In this document: positions 32,915-42,190 of the stretch, in pieces
How the letters are laid out: each line of letters begins with the position of its first letter
Numbering within the stretch: position 1 is the first letter of the stretch
DNA from: Marinobacterium weihaiense
GTDB lineage: Bacteria; Pseudomonadota; Gammaproteobacteria; Pseudomonadales; Balneatricaceae
Direction of reading: 5' to 3'
Length of the DNA: 64,000 nt
NCBI RefSeq assembly: GCF_019061305.1
Contig: NZ_JAHQZT010000001.1
Span: 1 to 64,000, forward strand
Translations under genes and position numbers: made by a program
The notes under the pieces: model-generated
What the model saw: only the letters and a program-made list of their open reading frames with translations
Database searches by the model: none
Told to the model about the DNA's origin: nothing

Positions 32915-35900
32915 ATGATCCCGCGCATTGATACCATCGACGCTACCCAAAGCCTGTATCTGGATTTTATCGAAACCCTCAAGCAGCAGGGCTTCAAGGG
33001 CGATTTGAACCCGGATTATGCCAACCGCGTGGTGCTGGCCACCGATAACAGCATTTACCAGGTGCTGCCGCAGGGCGTGTTGTACCCGCGCAACACCGAT
33101 GACCTGGTGATGATCGCCAAACTGTCCGACGAGCCGCGCTTCCGCGACATCGTGCTCAGCGCCCGGGGGGGCGGCACCGGCACCAACGGCCAGTCGCTGA
33201 CCGACGGCCTGATCGTGGACGTGTCCAAGCACATGAACCATATTCTGGAAATCAACCCGGACGAGCGCTGGGTGCGGGTGCAGGGCGGCGTGGTCAAGGA
33301 TCAGCTCAACGCGGCGCTCAAGCCCTATTGCCTGTTCTTTGCGCCGGAGCTGTCCACCAGCAACCGCGCTACCGTGGGCGGCATGATCAACACCGATGCC
33401 AGCGGCCAGGGCTCGGTACTGTACGGCAAGACCCGCGATCACGTGCTGGAGCTGACCAGCGTGTGGCTGGACGGGACGGTGTGGCAGTCCGGTGCCATCG
33501 ATGATGAGGCCTTGGAAGATGCCAAGGAACGTACCGACCGGGTCGGTGAAGCCCACCGTCTGCTGGATTCCATCCAGAAGGAGAAGCAGGCCGAGATCGA
33601 TGCCTGCTTCCCCAAGCTGAACCGCTGTCTGACCGGCTACGATCTGGCCCATATCCGGGATGAGTCCGGTCGTTTCAATCTCAACTCCGTGCTGTGTGGG
33701 GCCGAGGGGTCGCTGGCGTTTATCGCCGAAGCCAAGCTCAACGTGCTGCCGATTCCGAAATACGCCGCTCTGGTCAACATCAAGTACGACAGCTTTGAAA
33801 CCTCGCTGCGTGACGCCAAGGCCCTGATGGAGTGGCAGCCGACCTCCATCGAGACCATCGACTCCAAGGTGCTCAACCTGGCCATGGGCGATATCGTTTG
33901 GGATACGGTGCGCGACTACTTCCCCGAGAAGGAAGGCGATCCGGCGATCCAGGGCATCAACCTGGTGGAGTACACCGGTGACGACGAAGCCGAGCTGCGC
34001 GCCAAGGTAGACAAGCTCTGCCAGCATCTGGAGAGCGTGAACGGCAAAGCGGGCAAGAGCTTTGGTTACAGCGTGGTGTATGGTGCCGCCGAGATCAACA
34101 AGGTCTGGGGCATGCGCAAGAAGGCGGTGGGCCTGTTGGGCAACGCCCAGGGCCAGAAACGACCGATCCCGTTTGTGGAAGACACCGCCGTGCCGCCGGA
34201 AAACCTGGCCGATTTCATCATGGCGTTCCGCAAGGTGTTGGATGACCGTGGCCTGGCCTACGGCATGTTCGGCCACGTCGACGCTGGTGTGCTGCATGTA
34301 CGTCCGGCCATCGACATGAAAGATCCGGCGCAGGAAACGCTCATTCGTGAAATCACCGATGAGGTGGTGCGCCTGACCCAGGAATACAAGGGCCTGCTCT
34401 GGGGCGAACACGGCAAGGGCGTGCGTTCCGAGTACGCCCCCGAGTTCTTCGGTCCTCTGTATCCGGTATTGCAGCAGATCAAGGGTGTGTTCGACCCGCG
34501 CAACCAGCTCAACCCGGGCAAGATTGCCACGCCGATGATTGATGGCGCTGAGCTGCTCAAGATCGATAGCGTGCCCACCCGTGGCCAGCAGGATCGTCAG
34601 ATCGATGCGCCCGTGCGTGAGCAGTACGACTCGGCCATGAACTGTAACGGCAACGGTGCCTGCTACAACTACGACCCCAACGATGCCATGTGCCCGAGCT
34701 GGAAGGGCACCCGTGAGCGGATCCATTCACCGAAAGGGCGTGCCTCTCTGATCCGTGAATGGCTGCGCCTGATGGCCAATCGAGGCGTGGATGTGACTGC
34801 CGAGGCGGAGCAGGTGCGTGAGCGTGGCTTTATCCGCTCGCTGCCCAGCCGTATCCGCAACACCCTCGACAAGCGCAAGGGCGAATACGATTTCTCCAAC
34901 GAAGTGCATGAAGCGATGATGGCCTGCCTGGCGTGCAAGTCCTGTGTCGGCCAGTGTCCGATCAAGGTCAACGTGCCGGACTTCCGCGCCCGCTTCCTGG
35001 AAGTGTATTACGGTCGCTACCTGCGCCCGATGAAGGATTATCTGGTGGGCAGTCTGGAATACATGATTCCGACCCTGTCCAAGTTCCCGGCGCCGTACAA
35101 CTGGGCCATGCGCAACACCCTGGTGAAAAGCTTCATGCGCCGCGTGGGCGGCATGGTCGACAGCCCGGTGATCTGCACCAACAGTCTCAAGCAGGGTCTG
35201 GACCAGCGCGGCATCGAGCTGGCCACCCCTGAGATCATTCGTGGCCTGACCGTGGCTCAGCGCGAGCGCACCGTGGTGATCGTGCAGGATGCCTTTACCA
35301 GCTATTTCGAAACCCGTCTGGTGCTGGACTTGGTGGATCTGCTGGGCAAACTGGGTTTCTACGTGCTGGTGGCACCGTTCATGCCCAACGGCAAGCCGCT
35401 GCACGTTCACGGCTTCATGAAGGCATTTGACACGGCTGCCAAGCGCAATGCGCAGATGCTGCAGCAAATTGCCGAGTTCGAGGTGCCGCTGATCGGTATC
35501 GACCCGTCCATGACCCTGACCTACCGCCAGGAGTACAAGGACGTGGTCGAAGGCGAACTGCCGCCGGTGCAGCTGATTCAGGAGTGGCTGAGCACGCGCC
35601 TGGCGACGGCCGAGCTGCCTGAAGTGGTGTCATCCAATGTTTACCATCTGATGGCGCACTGCACCGAGAAAACCTCCGCGGCGCCGTCCATTCGTCAGTG
35701 GCAGCAGATCTTCGAAGCGCTGGGCCAGAAACTGGAAGTGATCTCGACCGGCTGCTGCGGCATGTCCGGTACCTTCGGCCATGAAAGCGACAATCTGCAA
35801 CGCTCCAAGGATATCTACGAGCTGAGCTGGCGCGGTATCGTCAACCAGCCTGACAACAAGGGCAAGCTGGTGGCGACCGGTTATTCCTGCCGTTCTCAGG

Positions 35901-35971
35901 TGAAGCGCTTTGATGATCAGCAGCTGCCGCACCCGGTGCAGGCATTGCTGGACGCGTTGCAGGCCAACTGA
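32915..35971 (+). CDS. ydiJ: FAD- and Fe-S-binding D-2-hydroxyglutarate dehydrogenase, YdiJ type
   Basis: A 1018-residue protein, the same length as E. coli YdiJ. The N-terminal half is a PCMH-type FAD domain (LSARGGGTGTNGQSLTDGLI; TVGGMINTDASGQGSVLYGK) with the linked C-terminal FAD-oxidase domain (GMFGHVDAGVLHVRP). The second half holds a ferredoxin-like cluster CLACKSCVGQCP near residue 670 and CCG-type domains (STGCCGMSGTFGHE). It oxidises D-2-hydroxyglutarate, produced for example by SerA side activity, and passes electrons to the respiratory chain. ATG 32915 is chosen over an upstream start because CGGAGA precedes it and because of the length match. Confidence 0.92.
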   Translation: MIPRIDTIDATQSLYLDFIETLKQQGFKGDLNPDYANRVVLATDNSIYQVLPQGVLYPRNTDDLVMIAKLSDEPRFRDIVLSARGGGTGTNGQSLTDGLIVDVSKHMNHILEINPDERWVRVQGGVVKDQLNAALKPYCLFFAPELSTSNRATVGGMINTDASGQGSVLYGKTRDHVLELTSVWLDGTVWQSGAIDDEALEDAKERTDRVGEAHRLLDSIQKEKQAEIDACFPKLNRCLTGYDLAHIRDESGRFNLNSVLCGAEGSLAFIAEAKLNVLPIPKYAALVNIKYDSFETSLRDAKALMEWQPTSIETIDSKVLNLAMGDIVWDTVRDYFPEKEGDPAIQGINLVEYTGDDEAELRAKVDKLCQHLESVNGKAGKSFGYSVVYGAAEINKVWGMRKKAVGLLGNAQGQKRPIPFVEDTAVPPENLADFIMAFRKVLDDRGLAYGMFGHVDAGVLHVRPAIDMKDPAQETLIREITDEVVRLTQEYKGLLWGEHGKGVRSEYAPEFFGPLYPVLQQIKGVFDPRNQLNPGKIATPMIDGAELLKIDSVPTRGQQDRQIDAPVREQYDSAMNCNGNGACYNYDPNDAMCPSWKGTRERIHSPKGRASLIREWLRLMANRGVDVTAEAEQVRERGFIRSLPSRIRNTLDKRKGEYDFSNEVHEAMMACLACKSCVGQCPIKVNVPDFRARFLEVYYGRYLRPMKDYLVGSLEYMIPTLSKFPAPYNWAMRNTLVKSFMRRVGGMVDSPVICTNSLKQGLDQRGIELATPEIIRGLTVAQRERTVVIVQDAFTSYFETRLVLDLVDLLGKLGFYVLVAPFMPNGKPLHVHGFMKAFDTAAKRNAQMLQQIAEFEVPLIGIDPSMTLTYRQEYKDVVEGELPPVQLIQEWLSTRLATAELPEVVSSNVYHLMAHCTEKTSAAPSIRQWQQIFEALGQKLEVISTGCCGMSGTFGHESDNLQRSKDIYELSWRGIVNQPDNKGKLVATGYSCRSQVKRFDDQQLPHPVQALLDALQAN

Positions 35972-35980
35972 GCACAGGGT

Positions 35981-36016
35981 CCCTACTGCATAAGTTGTAG
36001 TGCAAATGCAGCAGGG
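35981..36016 (+). other. Hairpin between ydiJ and rraA
   Basis: CCCTACTGCAT and ATGCAGCAGGG form an 11-bp stem with one mismatch and a 14-base loop in the 94-base gap. There is no T run. It may attenuate or process the transcript between ydiJ and rraA. Confidence 0.5.
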
Positions 36017-36065
36017 ATCGGCCATCATGCGCGCCAATATTCACTGAGTCTGGAAGGAGTACGCA

Positions 36066-36560
36066 ATGGAAGATCTGCTGCCTGATCTGTGTGATCACTT
36101 TGAAGCACTGGTGCAGGTTGTCGAGCCGATGTTCGGCAACTTTGGCGGTCGCGAAACCTTTGGTGGCGAAATTGTGACCATCAAGGCGTTTGAAGACAAC
36201 TCACTGGTCCGTGAGCAGGTGGCTCAGCCAGGCAAGGGCAAGGTGCTGGTGGTTGATGGTGGTGGCTCCATGCGTCGCGCCATGCTGGGTGACATGCTGG
36301 CGGAAAAGGCACAGGACAACGGCTGGGAAGGGATCATCATCTACGGCTGCATCCGTGATGTGAATGCCATTGCTGATCTGGACCAATTGGGCGTTCAGGC
36401 GTTGGGTGCGCACCCGATGAAAACCGAAAAGCTGGGCGTGGGTCAGCTGAACGTGCCGGTCACCTTTGGTGGCGTGACCTTCCGTCCGGGTGAATACGTG
36501 TATGCCGACAATAACGGCGTGTTGGTATCACCGCAGAAACTGGAATTGCCGGAAGGCTGA
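36066..36560 (+). CDS. rraA: RraA-family protein (ribonuclease E inhibitor / HMG aldolase-like)
   Basis: A 164-residue protein with full-length similarity to RraA: TPDLCDH-type start, [57 protein letters not shown] and [18 protein letters not shown]. RraA binds RNase E and limits its activity. The same fold also gives 4-hydroxy-4-methyl-2-oxoglutarate/oxaloacetate aldolases, whose active-site RD pair (GCIRDV) is present here, so an aldolase activity is possible. It follows ydiJ on the same strand after a hairpin. GGAG lies about 8 bases before the ATG. Confidence 0.9.
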   Translation: MEDLLPDLCDHFEALVQVVEPMFGNFGGRETFGGEIVTIKAFEDNSLVREQVAQPGKGKVLVVDGGGSMRRAMLGDMLAEKAQDNGWEGIIIYGCIRDVNAIADLDQLGVQALGAHPMKTEKLGVGQLNVPVTFGGVTFRPGEYVYADNNGVLVSPQKLELPEG

Positions 36561-36620
36561 TTCCTGTCGGGTGCGCACTCGCGCATCCGCTCTCATTCTA
36601 CGTTGCCTGTGCTTTCAGGC

Positions 36621-37847
36621 TTATTCGTACATCGCCTGCATGGATTCCTTGGTCCATTTGAGACTGTGACGGTAGGCCGCTTCATACAGCGAAATGTTGA
36701 AGTTGCTGGGCAATAGATCCCAGTCGCCGGACTCATAGGCCATGACCTGCTTGAGTACCTGGCCCATGTTACCACCGCCGTTGCTAAGCGCATCCTTGAT
36801 GTCTTCACCCAGTGGCAACTGTTCCAGCAGGGTTGGCTGGTCGAGATCCAGCATGGCATGCAGACCGGACATCATGCCCACCATGAAAAAGCCCGAAGGG
36901 TTGGGCAAATTTTGGCTTTGGGCGATCATTTCGCACATGTGGCCGCGGGTCAGCAGAATCCGGGTCAGTTCTTCGGGCTTGTCCTTGTTGGCTGAAATGG
37001 CAATCAGCGTGGCCCACTTGCGTACCTGCTCCATCCCCAGCAGAACCACGGCTTCCGCCACGGATTCCACCTCACGTACCAGGGAGTAGGCAGCTGAGTT
37101 GACAATTCTCAGCAGTTTATAGGTGAGAATCGGGTCGCGAATGATCATGTCTTCCAGCCGTTCAGGCGTGGTGGACGGCTTCTGCAGCTCCTGAATCAGC
37201 TGCATCAGCGCGATCTGGTTGGCGCTGACCTTGCGGCCTTTTACGACCTTGGGCTTGCTGAGGAAACTGCCCTGGAACAGCTTGTAACCGCTTTCGATGC
37301 AGTCTTCCAGGGTTTGAAAGCTGTGAATGTTGCCGGCCAGCAGGGTGGACTTGAAGGGGGCAAGCTGGCGGGCCTGTTCGGCGATGGCGGCAGCGTCCAG
37401 GTTGCTGACATCAATATGCACGATCTTGGCCAGCTTCAGTGCTGTATCGCAGGCCGGCGTGTAAGTGAAGTCATACAGGGCAAACCGGTAGCCATCCTTT
37501 ACCATGGCGTGCATGGCGCGCAGCAGTTCCATGTTGTCCGGCTGGGTCAGGCGAATGAAGATGACAACCTGTTTGGAAGGCAGGGCCGGCATGCTGCCGT
37601 CCAGAATCATCTTCTGGCTGACGCGGATGAAAGCCGGTACGCGCTTGATCTCTCCCTGATCGGAAATGCTGGTATATGCATGAAGCAGCAGCTCCGAGCT
37701 GGATTCAGCCTCGGGATCGACCTCCAGCATGGCGCCAAGGTGTCCTTCATCGCTTCCGACCAATTCATACGCGATCACACGCTGTTGATGGTCGAAGATG
37801 GGCTGACGTGCCAGCAGTGGCTGGCCCTGTTCGGTCGTACTGTCCAT
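36621..37847 (-). CDS. EAL-HDOD domain signalling protein (degenerate EAL)
   Basis: A 408-residue YuxH-type protein. Residues 10-190 are EAL-like (LLARQPIFDHQQRVIAYELV) but the catalytic EAL triad is ELV and other metal ligands are absent, so c-di-GMP hydrolysis is unlikely. Residues 200-390 are an HDOD domain (YKLLRIVNSAAYSLVREVES; AVVLLGMEQVRKWATLIAIS), which usually relays signals without enzymatic activity. Cytoplasmic. ATG 37847 is chosen with GGGGA upstream. It converges on rraA and diverges from ylqF. Target pathway unknown. Confidence 0.87.
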   Translation of the reverse strand: MDSTTEQGQPLLARQPIFDHQQRVIAYELVGSDEGHLGAMLEVDPEAESSSELLLHAYTSISDQGEIKRVPAFIRVSQKMILDGSMPALPSKQVVIFIRLTQPDNMELLRAMHAMVKDGYRFALYDFTYTPACDTALKLAKIVHIDVSNLDAAAIAEQARQLAPFKSTLLAGNIHSFQTLEDCIESGYKLFQGSFLSKPKVVKGRKVSANQIALMQLIQELQKPSTTPERLEDMIIRDPILTYKLLRIVNSAAYSLVREVESVAEAVVLLGMEQVRKWATLIAISANKDKPEELTRILLTRGHMCEMIAQSQNLPNPSGFFMVGMMSGLHAMLDLDQPTLLEQLPLGEDIKDALSNGGGNMGQVLKQVMAYESGDWDLLPSNFNISLYEAAYRHSLKWTKESMQAMYE

Positions 37848-37931
37848 TAATGTCCCCGAATCGAGCAATACAAAAAACTGATTTTATCATCTCTTCGCGC
37901 TTCATCGGTATGGCTCAAGCCTTTGCAGGGG

Positions 37932-37937
37932 TATAAT
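37932..37937 (+). promoter_or_regulatory. -10 element of ylqF
   Basis: A consensus TATAAT preceded by GGGG, 34 bases before the start codon of ylqF. The -35 region (about 37909-37914) is weak. Confidence 0.55.
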
Positions 37938-37970
37938 GTGCGCCCTTCCAAGCAACGTACTGGATTTAGT

Positions 37971-38891
37971 ATGACCCGTATCAACTGGTTTCCCGGCCAT
38001 ATGCACAAGGCGCGCAAGGAAATTGCTCAAGTCATGGACGAGATCGATGTTGTGATCGAAGTCCTCGATGCCCGTTTGCCGATGTCGAGTGAGAACCCGT
38101 TGGTGGATCAGCTGCGCAAGGGCAAGCCAGTATTGAAACTGCTTAACAAGCAGGATTTGGCTGATCCCGAACGTACCCGACAGTGGTTGGACTATTTTAA
38201 CGCGCGCGAGGATATCACGGCTGTGGCGCTGGATATTCAGCAGAAAGCCGTGATCAAGCGCATCCCCGAGATGTGCAAGCAGATGGTTCCGGCCCGTACC
38301 CGCCAGGAGCGTCCGGTACGGGCCATGATTATGGGCATTCCCAATGTCGGCAAGTCAACGCTGATCAACGCATTGCTCGGGCGCAAGATCGCCAAGGTGG
38401 GCAATGAGCCCGCCGTGACCAAGGCGCAGAAGCGCTACAGTGTACACAACGGTATGGCGCTGTCGGACACACCCGGCATCCTGTGGCCGAAGATCGAGGA
38501 TGAGGATTCAGGCTATCGGCTGGCCGCCAGTGGCGCCATCAAGGACACTGCCATCGAGCATGAAATGGTGGCTGCCTACGCGGCAGGGTTCATGCTCAGC
38601 GACTATCCTCAGCGCCTGCAGGAGCGTTACAAGCTCAAGGCGTTGCCGGAGGGGCAGGATGCCCTGTTGGATGAAATCGGTCGCAAACGTGGTTGTTTGC
38701 GACCGGGCGGCGTGGTCGACCGCCACAAGGCGTCCGAAATTCTGCTGACGGAATTGCGCGCTGGCAAGCTGGGCACCATCACCTTCGAAACGGTCGAAGA
38801 GTGGGAACGTAAACGAATTGAAGCTGAACAGGCAGCGGCGGAGGCGGCGGCAGAAGCAGCTGCGGCAGAAGCCGAGGAGAACAAGTCATGA
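37971..38891 (+). CDS. ylqF: Ribosome biogenesis GTPase YlqF/RbgA
   Basis: A 306-residue circularly permuted GTPase. The G4 motif NKQDLAD comes first, then G1 (MGIPNVGKSTLINAL), then G3 (DTPGILWP), the order that defines the YlqF/YawG group. The N-terminal INWFPGHMHKARKEI is also diagnostic. RbgA assists late assembly of the 50S subunit. The C-terminus carries an unusual Ala/Glu-rich tail (residues 283-306) that looks flexible or coiled. ATG 37971 matches family starts. Its stop overlaps the next gene by ATGA, coupling it to a small basic protein. Confidence 0.93.
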   Translation: MTRINWFPGHMHKARKEIAQVMDEIDVVIEVLDARLPMSSENPLVDQLRKGKPVLKLLNKQDLADPERTRQWLDYFNAREDITAVALDIQQKAVIKRIPEMCKQMVPARTRQERPVRAMIMGIPNVGKSTLINALLGRKIAKVGNEPAVTKAQKRYSVHNGMALSDTPGILWPKIEDEDSGYRLAASGAIKDTAIEHEMVAAYAAGFMLSDYPQRLQERYKLKALPEGQDALLDEIGRKRGCLRPGGVVDRHKASEILLTELRAGKLGTITFETVEEWERKRIEAEQAAAEAAAEAAAAEAEENKS

Positions 38892-39184
38892 GTCGTAACA
38901 AAAAATCACGCAAAACCGGTGCCTTTATGACGGTGCTGGAGCGCAAGCCGACCAAGCAGGAGCGTCTGGCCGACCCAACCAGCAAAGAAAGCCGCCGCAA
39001 GCGTTCGCTGGAGCAGCGCAAGAAGCACAAGTCCGTACTGGAGAAGACCCGTGCAACCCAGTCCGCTACCGAGCGTGACACTAAGGCCGGACGCAAGGGG
39101 ACGCGCCATGGGGGGCCGCTGGCTGCCAAAATCCGTCGTTTGAATGCAGAAAAGCGTGAACAATCTGCTGCGGCAGATGAATAA
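38888..39184 (+). CDS. Small, very basic protein coupled to ylqF
   Basis: A 98-residue protein with no recognised domain. It is extremely rich in Lys and Arg (MSRNKKSRKTGAFMTVLERK; SKESRRKRSLEQRKKHKSV) and probably disordered or an RNA-binding helix. Its start overlaps the ylqF stop. A small basic cofactor next to a ribosome-assembly GTPase recalls YihI, the GTPase activator of Der, but I see no sequence likeness strong enough to call it that. Inference: an accessory factor for YlqF or for rRNA binding. Confidence 0.75.
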   Translation: MSRNKKSRKTGAFMTVLERKPTKQERLADPTSKESRRKRSLEQRKKHKSVLEKTRATQSATERDTKAGRKGTRHGGPLAAKIRRLNAEKREQSAAADE

Positions 39185-39208
39185 CCGGTGTAGCGGGCGG
39201 AGTAATTT

Positions 39209-40384
39209 GTGACATACGATGTTGTCGTCATTGGCGGGGGCGCGTCCGGCCTGATGTGTGCCGCCACGGCCGCCTACCGTGGGCGCAGAGTGCTGGTGCT
39301 GGAGCACACCAAAAAATTGGGACGCAAGATTCTGATGTCCGGTGGAGGGCGATGCAACTTCACCCACATGCATAATACGCCGGCCAACTTTCTGGGCGCC
39401 AATCCGCACTTCTGCAAATCCGCGCTGAGCCGTTACAAACCGCTGGATTTTGTCGAGCTGGTGGATCGTCATGGCGTTGAATACCACGAGAAAACCCCCG
39501 GACAGCTGTTCTGCAATGAGTCCAGCAAGGAAATATTGCAGCTGTTGTTGACCGAGTGCGATTGGGCCGGGGTCGAACTAATGACCGAAACCAGTGTGTT
39601 TTCAGTGACTCAGGCAACCACCGGCTACTACATCAAGACATCACGGGGGCAGTTCGTGGCGCCGTCAGTGGTGATTGCCACGGGAGGGCTATCGATTCCC
39701 AATGGTGGCGCGACCGGGTTTGCCTATGAGATTGCCGAGCAGTTTGGCCTGGCTGTCACATCGCGTCAGGCGGCACTGGTTCCCTTTACCCTGCAGCCGG
39801 ACCTGCTGGAGCATCTCAAGCCGCTCTCGGGTGTGTCTCAGCCAGTGAGTGTCAGCTGCAACGGCATGACGTTCAGCGAGAACATGCTGCTGACACACCG
39901 AGGCCTTAGTGGTCCTGCGATGCTGCAGATATCGTCCTATTGGTGTGCAGGTGACATGATTGAAATCGATCTTGTACCGCAGCTGGCGTTGGACGAGTGG
40001 CTGCGTGAACAACGCCATGACCGACCCAAGGCTGAGTTGCGCACGCTCATGGCTCAGCACATGACCAAGCGTCTGGCGCAAACACTGTGTGATCTTTGGG
40101 GGTTTGAAGGGGAGCTTGGCCAGTACAGCAACGTGCGTCTGCAGGAAGCTGCACGGCAGTTCAAGCGCTGGCAGATCAAGCCGTCGGGGACGGAAGGCTA
40201 CCGAACCGCTGAAGTTACCCTCGGCGGCATCGAAACCGATGAGGTCTCGCAGAAAACGTTTGAGGCCAAAAAGGCGCCCGGCCTGTATTTCATTGGTGAG
40301 TGTCTGGATGTGACCGGTCATTTAGGTGGGCACAACTTCCAGTGGGCCTGGGCATCGGGGCATTGCGCCGGTCAGCATGTCTGA
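39209..40384 (+). CDS. FAD-dependent oxidoreductase, YhiN/HI0933 family
   Basis: A 391-residue flavoprotein. The N-terminal Rossmann motif VVVIGGGASGLMCAATAAYR binds FAD; KLGRKILMSGGGRCNFTH is the hallmark of the HI0933/YhiN family; the C-terminus ends in LYFIGECLDVTGHLGGHNFQ. The activity of this family is not established; links to RNA modification or CoA-type substrates have been suggested. Start GTG 39209 has GCGGAG 6 bases upstream. It is probably cotranscribed with ylqF and the small basic gene. Confidence 0.9.
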   Translation: MTYDVVVIGGGASGLMCAATAAYRGRRVLVLEHTKKLGRKILMSGGGRCNFTHMHNTPANFLGANPHFCKSALSRYKPLDFVELVDRHGVEYHEKTPGQLFCNESSKEILQLLLTECDWAGVELMTETSVFSVTQATTGYYIKTSRGQFVAPSVVIATGGLSIPNGGATGFAYEIAEQFGLAVTSRQAALVPFTLQPDLLEHLKPLSGVSQPVSVSCNGMTFSENMLLTHRGLSGPAMLQISSYWCAGDMIEIDLVPQLALDEWLREQRHDRPKAELRTLMAQHMTKRLAQTLCDLWGFEGELGQYSNVRLQEAARQFKRWQIKPSGTEGYRTAEVTLGGIETDEVSQKTFEAKKAPGLYFIGECLDVTGHLGGHNFQWAWASGHCAGQHV

Positions 40385-40432
40385 CACGGCGCTTAGTACG
40401 TAATACGTATTGAGTATTTTTAGTACAAAATA

Positions 40433-41263
40433 CTACTTGCCACGATAGACACCTTCGCGGCGCTCCACAAAAGCATTGACCGCTTCGACATGGTCATCGG
40501 TGTTATGCAGCATGCCTTGCCAAGCGGCACAAAGCTCCAGAAAATCGGGCAGCTCCTGTCGCTGGGCCTGCTTCATCAGGCGCTTGCCCATACGCAGCGC
40601 CTGGGGCGGCTTGGCAGCCATTTGGCTGGCCAATGTCAGGGCGCGAGACATCAATTGCTCAGCCGGGATCTGTTCCATCATCAATCCGAGTTGTACCGCT
40701 TCTTCCGCATGCACCAGACGGCCGGTCAGCGTCATTTCGGCCGCACGTTGGTAGCCGATGAGTCGCTGCAGGAACCAGGCGCCGCCATCACCTGGAATAA
40801 TGCCCAGATTGACGAAGGTTTCGCCAAAAGTGGCACGTTCGGAGCCGATCCGAATATCACACATGCAGGCCAGATCACATCCGGCACCGATCGCGGGACC
40901 GTTGATGGCAGCAATGATCGGTATTTCAGCCCGGTGCAGGGCAAGCGGGATGCGCTGTATGCCCTCGCGGTATTTGCGTTCCAGTTCCAGTGCCGTGCCA
41001 CCAAAGGGGCCTTCCCGGTGATCGCCGTCACGAAATTGCATCTCCTTAATATTGCCTCCGGCACAGAAGGCCTTGCCGTTGCCGGTGATGATCAAAACTG
41101 ATACATCAACACTGCGATTCGCCCACTCAACGGTATCAACAATATCATCGATTAGAGCCGTGCCGGTGAGGGCATTGCGCAGATCATCCCGGTCAAGGGT
41201 CAGGATGGCAACACGGTTTTCGAGGTCGATGTGGGCGTCTTGTAAATAAGGGATATTCGCCAT
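40433..41263 (-). CDS. Enoyl-CoA hydratase/isomerase (crotonase) family protein
   Basis: A 276-residue crotonase. The oxyanion-hole regions are KAFCAGGNIKEM (near residue 68) and NGPAIGAGCDLACMCDIRIG (near 120). GIIPGDGGAWFLQRLIG carries the catalytic acidic position as Asp-Gly rather than the usual Glu-Gly, as in some family variants. It should act on an acyl-CoA in beta-oxidation or a side pathway. ATG 41263 follows GGGAG by 9 bases. It stands alone between yhiN-like and endA genes, so its substrate is not indicated by context. Confidence 0.88.
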   Translation of the reverse strand: MANIPYLQDAHIDLENRVAILTLDRDDLRNALTGTALIDDIVDTVEWANRSVDVSVLIITGNGKAFCAGGNIKEMQFRDGDHREGPFGGTALELERKYREGIQRIPLALHRAEIPIIAAINGPAIGAGCDLACMCDIRIGSERATFGETFVNLGIIPGDGGAWFLQRLIGYQRAAEMTLTGRLVHAEEAVQLGLMMEQIPAEQLMSRALTLASQMAAKPPQALRMGKRLMKQAQRQELPDFLELCAAWQGMLHNTDDHVEAVNAFVERREGVYRGK

Positions 41264-41446
41264 GGTCTGTCGCTCCCTGTTCATTATTGTTATCGGTTCA
41301 GGCTGGTGCAAAGAGTTTCAAGAATATCAGAAGTGATACGCCAATGGGCTTGCGTATCCATCAAAATGCCGTAATGATGCCGCCCTGGCAAAGGACGCAC
41401 GTGCATTCAAGGATGAGTTTGTACCTCTTTGCATACGGTAGTTGAA

Positions 41447-42145
41447 ATGCGCCTGATGTTTGCCCTGTTCGCCACCCTGGTGGCGACACCCGTGGTTGCC
41501 GATACACCATCGTCGTTTTATTCCGCCAAGAAAATACTGTCACGTGAAGTCTATCAGTCTGATGATCGCGTCACCTTTTACTGTGGCTGCCGCTTTGATG
41601 AGCAGCCGATTCCCGGCAAACCGGAGCGAACACGCCTGGCACCGGATGCTGCCAGTTGCGGCTTGCTGCCGCGCAAGAATGCCAATCGTGCGGCTCGTAT
41701 CGAGTGGGAGCATGTCATGCCGGCCTGGGAGTTCGGCCACCAGCTGCAATGCTGGCAGCAGGGCGGGCGCAAGGCCTGCCGCAAGGATCCGGTATTCAAA
41801 AAGATGGAGGCGGATCTGTATAACCTTGTGCCTGCCGTGGGAGAACTCAATGGTGATCGTTCGAACTTCCGTTTTGGCATGATTCCGGGCGAGCCAAGGC
41901 TCTATGGCCGTTGTGACTTTGAAGTGGATTTTCAGGGCCGGGTAGCAGAGCCGCCGCCGCATGTCAGGGGCGACGTTGCACGCACTTACTTCTACATGGC
42001 AGATCGATACGGTGTTCGTCTGAGTCGTAAGCAGTTACAACTGTTTCGAGCCTGGGCGGCGGAAGATCCGGTGGATGCAGTTGAGCAGCGTCGTGCCCGC
42101 CGTATCCAGGCCATACAGGGGCACGCTAATCCGTTTGTTGAATAG
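41447..42145 (+). CDS. endA: Endonuclease I (EndA family), periplasmic
   Basis: A 232-residue nuclease. A signal peptide (MRLMFALFATLVATPVVADT) is followed by the EndA core: RIEWEHVMPAWEFGHQ carries the catalytic His, GGRKACRKDPVFKKMEADLY and NLVPAVGELNGDRSNFRFG complete the betabeta-alpha-metal active site. Four or more cysteines (CGCRF, CGLL, CWQQ, CRKD) probably form disulfides. It degrades double-stranded DNA outside the cytoplasm. ATG 41447 gives a proper signal peptide, unlike the upstream TTG. Confidence 0.92.
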   Translation: MRLMFALFATLVATPVVADTPSSFYSAKKILSREVYQSDDRVTFYCGCRFDEQPIPGKPERTRLAPDAASCGLLPRKNANRAARIEWEHVMPAWEFGHQLQCWQQGGRKACRKDPVFKKMEADLYNLVPAVGELNGDRSNFRFGMIPGEPRLYGRCDFEVDFQGRVAEPPPHVRGDVARTYFYMADRYGVRLSRKQLQLFRAWAAEDPVDAVEQRRARRIQAIQGHANPFVE

Positions 42146-42190
42146 GAACGAAGCACGCAGGCGGTTCGCCTGAACCCCTTCGCTGCCGTT

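Noticed and set aside
32894-34726. 610-codon open frame antisense to ydiJ
   Set aside because: The ydiJ protein is full length with all expected motifs; the antisense translation is His/Val/Gly-rich without a fold signature.
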